This document shows, piece by piece, positions 5,611 through 6,835 of a stretch of DNA of 6,835 bases. The notes under the pieces are model-generated. The model was not told the DNA's origin, searched no databases, and worked only from the letters and a program-made list of their open reading frames with translations. Within the stretch, counting starts at the first letter, position 1. Each line of letters starts with the position of its first letter. The DNA is from Clostridiales bacterium (GTDB lineage: Bacteria > Bacillota > Clostridia > Tissierellales > Sedimentibacteraceae), in assembly GCA_003487955.1 (NCBI GenBank), contig DNNJ01000174.1, positions 429 to 7,263 on the forward strand, read 5' to 3'. The position numbers and the translations under genes are program-made.

Positions 5611-6127
5611 TTTGTTCTCCTTCTATTTCATCCATGTCCAAATTGAAAGATTCAATTTCTTTTTCGTTAAGTATTTTTTTAAGATCAATTAATATAACTA
5701 ACTTGTTATCTAATTTGGCAATTCCGGTAATATAAGTATTAACATAATTATTGCCCATCTGCGGGGGATCTGATATATTATCAGCGCAGATATTTGTAAC
5801 TTCATTGACTGAATCGACTATAAATCCAAAATATAAGCCATCAATATTTGTTACAATTATACATGTCCTTTCGTTATATTCAATTTCCTCCTTTTTTAAC
5901 CTTGCCCTTACATCAATTATCGGAACAATAATTCCTCTTAAATTAATAATTCCCTTTGCATAGCTTGGAAATTCAGGGACTTCTTCTATCTCTTGCAACC
6001 CGGTTATTTGCACAACATCAGCAATGGGAATCCCTAATATATTATCTTCAATAAAAAAAGTAAGATATTTATTAATTTGAGTATCTTCTTCTTCAATATA
6101 TGTATGCAAACTATTAAATTTGTCCAT
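5603..6127 (-). CDS. cheW: Chemotaxis coupling protein CheW (first of two)
   Basis: CheW is a cytoplasmic scaffold that links methyl-accepting receptors to the kinase CheA in the chemosensory array. The protein is 174 aa from the ATG at 6127, chosen because GAGGTG lies 4 nt upstream, while the ATG at 6139 has no binding site. The CheW fold spans about residues 20-155. The marker is GIINLRG followed by PIIDVR at about residues 59-74, with the conserved NLRG Arg at position 64, equivalent to the CheA/receptor-contact region of CheW. The second half ends in the usual TGIAKLDNKLVILIDLKKIL stretch, followed by an acidic tail of about 20 residues. It is first in an operon behind a candidate sigma-28 promoter and overlaps the next cheW by 8 nt. 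CheV is excluded because there is no receiver domain. Confidence 0.93.
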   Translation of the reverse strand: MDKFNSLHTYIEEEDTQINKYLTFFIEDNILGIPIADVVQITGLQEIEEVPEFPSYAKGIINLRGIIVPIIDVRARLKKEEIEYNERTCIIVTNIDGLYFGFIVDSVNEVTNICADNISDPPQMGNNYVNTYITGIAKLDNKLVILIDLKKILNEKEIESFNLDMDEIEGEQNE

Positions 6128-6130
6128 ATC

Positions 6131-6136
6131 GCACCT
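6131..6136 (-). promoter_or_regulatory. Ribosome binding site that decides the first cheW start
   Basis: GAGGTG (6136-6131) lies 4 nt before the ATG at 6127. The in-frame ATG 12 nt further upstream (6139) has only AT-rich sequence before it and sits about 12 nt from the predicted transcript start. The site falls between the two ATGs, so only the downstream one can use it. Confidence 0.7.
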
Positions 6137-6157
6137 CATAATATTATTCTATATAAG

Positions 6158-6184
6158 ATATCGTCATGTTTTATAAAAATATTA
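6158..6184 (-). promoter_or_regulatory. Candidate sigma-28 (SigD/FliA-type) promoter of the cheW pair
   Basis: Read on the minus strand, TAATATTT (6184-6177) is followed by exactly 11 nt and then GACGATAT (6165-6158). The family consensus is TAAAGTTT-N11-GCCGATAA, matched at 6 of 8 in each half with the ideal spacing. Transcription would begin near 6151, about 24 nt before the cheW start at 6127 and 12 nt before the ATG at 6139. No convincing vegetative -35/-10 pair is seen here. Chemotaxis genes are common members of the sigma-28 regulon. The call rests on motif and spacing only. Confidence 0.55.
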
Positions 6185-6193
6185 GAAAAATTC

Positions 6194-6207
6194 ATTCATA
6201 AATGAAT
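6194..6207. promoter_or_regulatory. 14-bp palindrome upstream of the cheW promoter
   Basis: ATTCAT-AA-ATGAAT is a perfect 6-bp inverted repeat with a 2-bp centre. It lies 9 bp upstream of the -35 element of the candidate cheW promoter. The position would suit an activator or repressor site, but the sequence is AT-rich and such short palindromes occur by chance. No known operator is recognised. Confidence 0.2.
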
Positions 6208-6253
6208 ACACCTGAAAAAACCCAAAGAAATATGACAAGCACCCTTCTTAACG

Positions 6254-6275
6254 GCAAGGATGTTCCGTCCTTTGC
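6254..6275. repeat. Small imperfect inverted repeat in the groEL-cheW spacer
   Basis: GCAAGGA (6254-6260) pairs with TCCTTTGC (6268-6275) with one extra T, around a 7-nt loop. It lies just beside the larger palindrome at 6286-6328 and, like it, has a one-base bulge. No function can be assigned. It is recorded because the whole 6194-6362 spacer is unusually rich in paired structure for non-coding DNA. Confidence 0.45.
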
Positions 6276-6285
6276 AATCCTAAGG

Positions 6286-6328
6286 TTTTCATATAATAGG
6301 GAAGGAGAACCTTCCTATTATATGAAAA
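6286..6328. repeat. Long imperfect palindrome (second hairpin beside the groEL terminator)
   Basis: The arms TTTTCATATAATA (6286-6298) and TATTATATGAAAA (6316-6328) pair over 13 bp. One further G-C pair follows with a single bulged G, then GAAGG (6301-6305) pairs with CCTTC (6310-6314) around the 4-nt loop AGAA. The total is 19 bp with one bulge. The four A's at 6325-6328 are shared with the flank of the groEL terminator, so in RNA the outer ends of the two hairpins compete. It may be a transcript-end stabiliser or part of a dispersed palindromic element. The sequence alone does not decide. Confidence 0.75.
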
Positions 6329-6362
6329 AACAGTCAATAGATTTCTCTATTGACTGTTTTTT
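6325..6362. terminator. Bidirectional intrinsic terminator after groEL
   Basis: A perfect 10-bp stem, CAGTCAATAG (6331-6340) and CTATTGACTG (6347-6356), encloses a 6-nt loop. It is flanked by A6 (6325-6330) and T6 (6357-6362). The flanks lengthen the stem to 16 bp and supply a U-tract on either strand. It begins 11 bp after the groEL stop codon. Transcripts arriving from groEL on the minus strand would stop here, as would any plus-strand transcript, although no plus-strand gene is visible in the window. Confidence 0.9.
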
Positions 6363-6373
6363 AAGTACGGAAT

Positions 6374-6835
6374 TTACATCATTCCCATTCCGCCGCCGCC
6401 CATTGGAGGCATTGCCGGTTCTTCCTTTGGTTCGTCTGCTACTGCTGATTCTGTTGTCAATAACATTGCAGCTACGCTTGCTGCATTTTGAAGAGCTGAT
6501 CTTACTACCTTTGTGGGGTCTACTATACCTGCTTCAATCATGTTTACATATTTTTCACTTAGTGCATCAAATCCGATGCCTTTATCGCTGTGTTTGATTT
6601 TTTCAACAACTACTGAGCCTTCAAGACCTGCGTTTATTACAATTTGTCTAAGGGGTTCTTCCAATGCCTTTTCAATAATCTTAGCGCCTGTCCTTGAGTC
6701 TCCTTCCAATCCTTCTGCTACAGCGGAAACTGCACCTATTGCAGTTAAAAGTGCAACTCCTCCTCCTGATACCAAGCCTTCTTCAACGGCTGCTCTTGTA
6801 GCATTTAAAGCATCTTCTATTCTTAATTTCTTTTC
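6374..6835 (-). CDS. groEL: Chaperonin GroEL, C-terminal part (cut by window edge)
   Basis: This is the last 153 codons of the 60-kDa chaperonin, which folds cytosolic proteins in an ATP-driven double ring with GroES. The frame is open to the window edge at 6835, so the true start lies outside. A TTG at 6775 is an internal Leu codon, not a start. The visible part is the C-terminal equatorial domain. The segment [16 protein letters not shown] includes the Asp equivalent to the catalytic Asp398 of E. coli GroEL (codon 6812-6814). It is followed by the nucleotide-site GGG, then the GIVDPTKV stretch, and the protein ends in a flexible Gly/Met tail (GGGGMGMM). The expected full length is about 540 residues. 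It is separated from the cheW genes by a strong terminator, so it is not part of the motility operon. Identity is essentially certain. Confidence 0.97.
   Translation of the reverse strand, partial: EKKLRIEDALNATRAAVEEGLVSGGGVALLTAIGAVSAVAEGLEGDSRTGAKIIEKALEEPLRQIVINAGLEGSVVVEKIKHSDKGIGFDALSEKYVNMIEAGIVDPTKVVRSALQNAASVAAMLLTTESAVADEPKEEPAMPPMGGGGMGMM

Noticed and set aside
6202..6597. Plus-strand open frame of 131 codons across the spacer and into groEL
   Set aside because: It has no ribosome binding site, runs through two hairpins and a terminator, and its second half is antisense to groEL. Its openness in the spacer is better explained by the hairpin-rich intergenic block.
1..6835. A previously undescribed multi-gene system
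   Set aside because: All genes belong to known motility, chemotaxis or chaperone families in a familiar order. Only local features (hairpins, the CheW tail, the FlgK loop) depart from the ordinary.

Overview
The window is AT-rich and looks like low-GC Clostridia. The evidence is the gene order flgM-flgN-flgK-flgL-DUF6470-fliW-csrA, which is characteristic of flagellated Firmicutes, strong AGGAGG-type ribosome binding sites, short overlaps between genes, and a GroEL with a Gly/Met tail. The species cannot be fixed from the sequence. An anaerobic clostridial host is inferred only. Every gene supported here lies on the minus strand, so transcription runs from high to low coordinates.

Right end (6374-6835): the last 153 codons of groEL, cut by the window edge. 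It is followed by a strong bidirectional intrinsic terminator (6325-6362) and a second large hairpin (6286-6328). These sit in a 234-bp intergenic stretch that may be a dispersed repeat. Next is a candidate sigma-28 (SigD/FliA-type) promoter (6158-6184) leading into two overlapping cheW paralogues (5603-6127 and 5080-5610). The second cheW carries a 9-bp tandem repeat that encodes a Gln-rich N-terminal tail.

Centre and left: a second, better sigma-28-type promoter (5036-5062) lies just upstream of flgM (anti-sigma-28). After it comes a tightly packed operon: flgN (chaperone), flgK and flgL (hook-filament junction), a DUF6470/YviE-like protein, fliW and csrA. An intrinsic terminator (111-143) follows csrA. 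At the left edge a third, weaker sigma-28-like promoter (46-71) points out of the window, where a flagellin gene would be expected but is not seen.

How the genes fit together: FlgM holds sigma-28 in check until the hook is complete. FlgN delivers FlgK and FlgL, which join hook to filament. FliW and CsrA form the post-transcriptional switch that couples flagellin level to flagellin translation. The CheW pair links receptors to CheA, so motility and chemotaxis would be switched on together by sigma-28. I see no defence, mobile or biosynthetic system. The less ordinary points are candidate CsrA-type hairpins around ribosome binding sites inside the operon that encodes CsrA, a canonical EF-hand-type loop in FlgK, the CheW tail repeat, and the paired hairpins after groEL.
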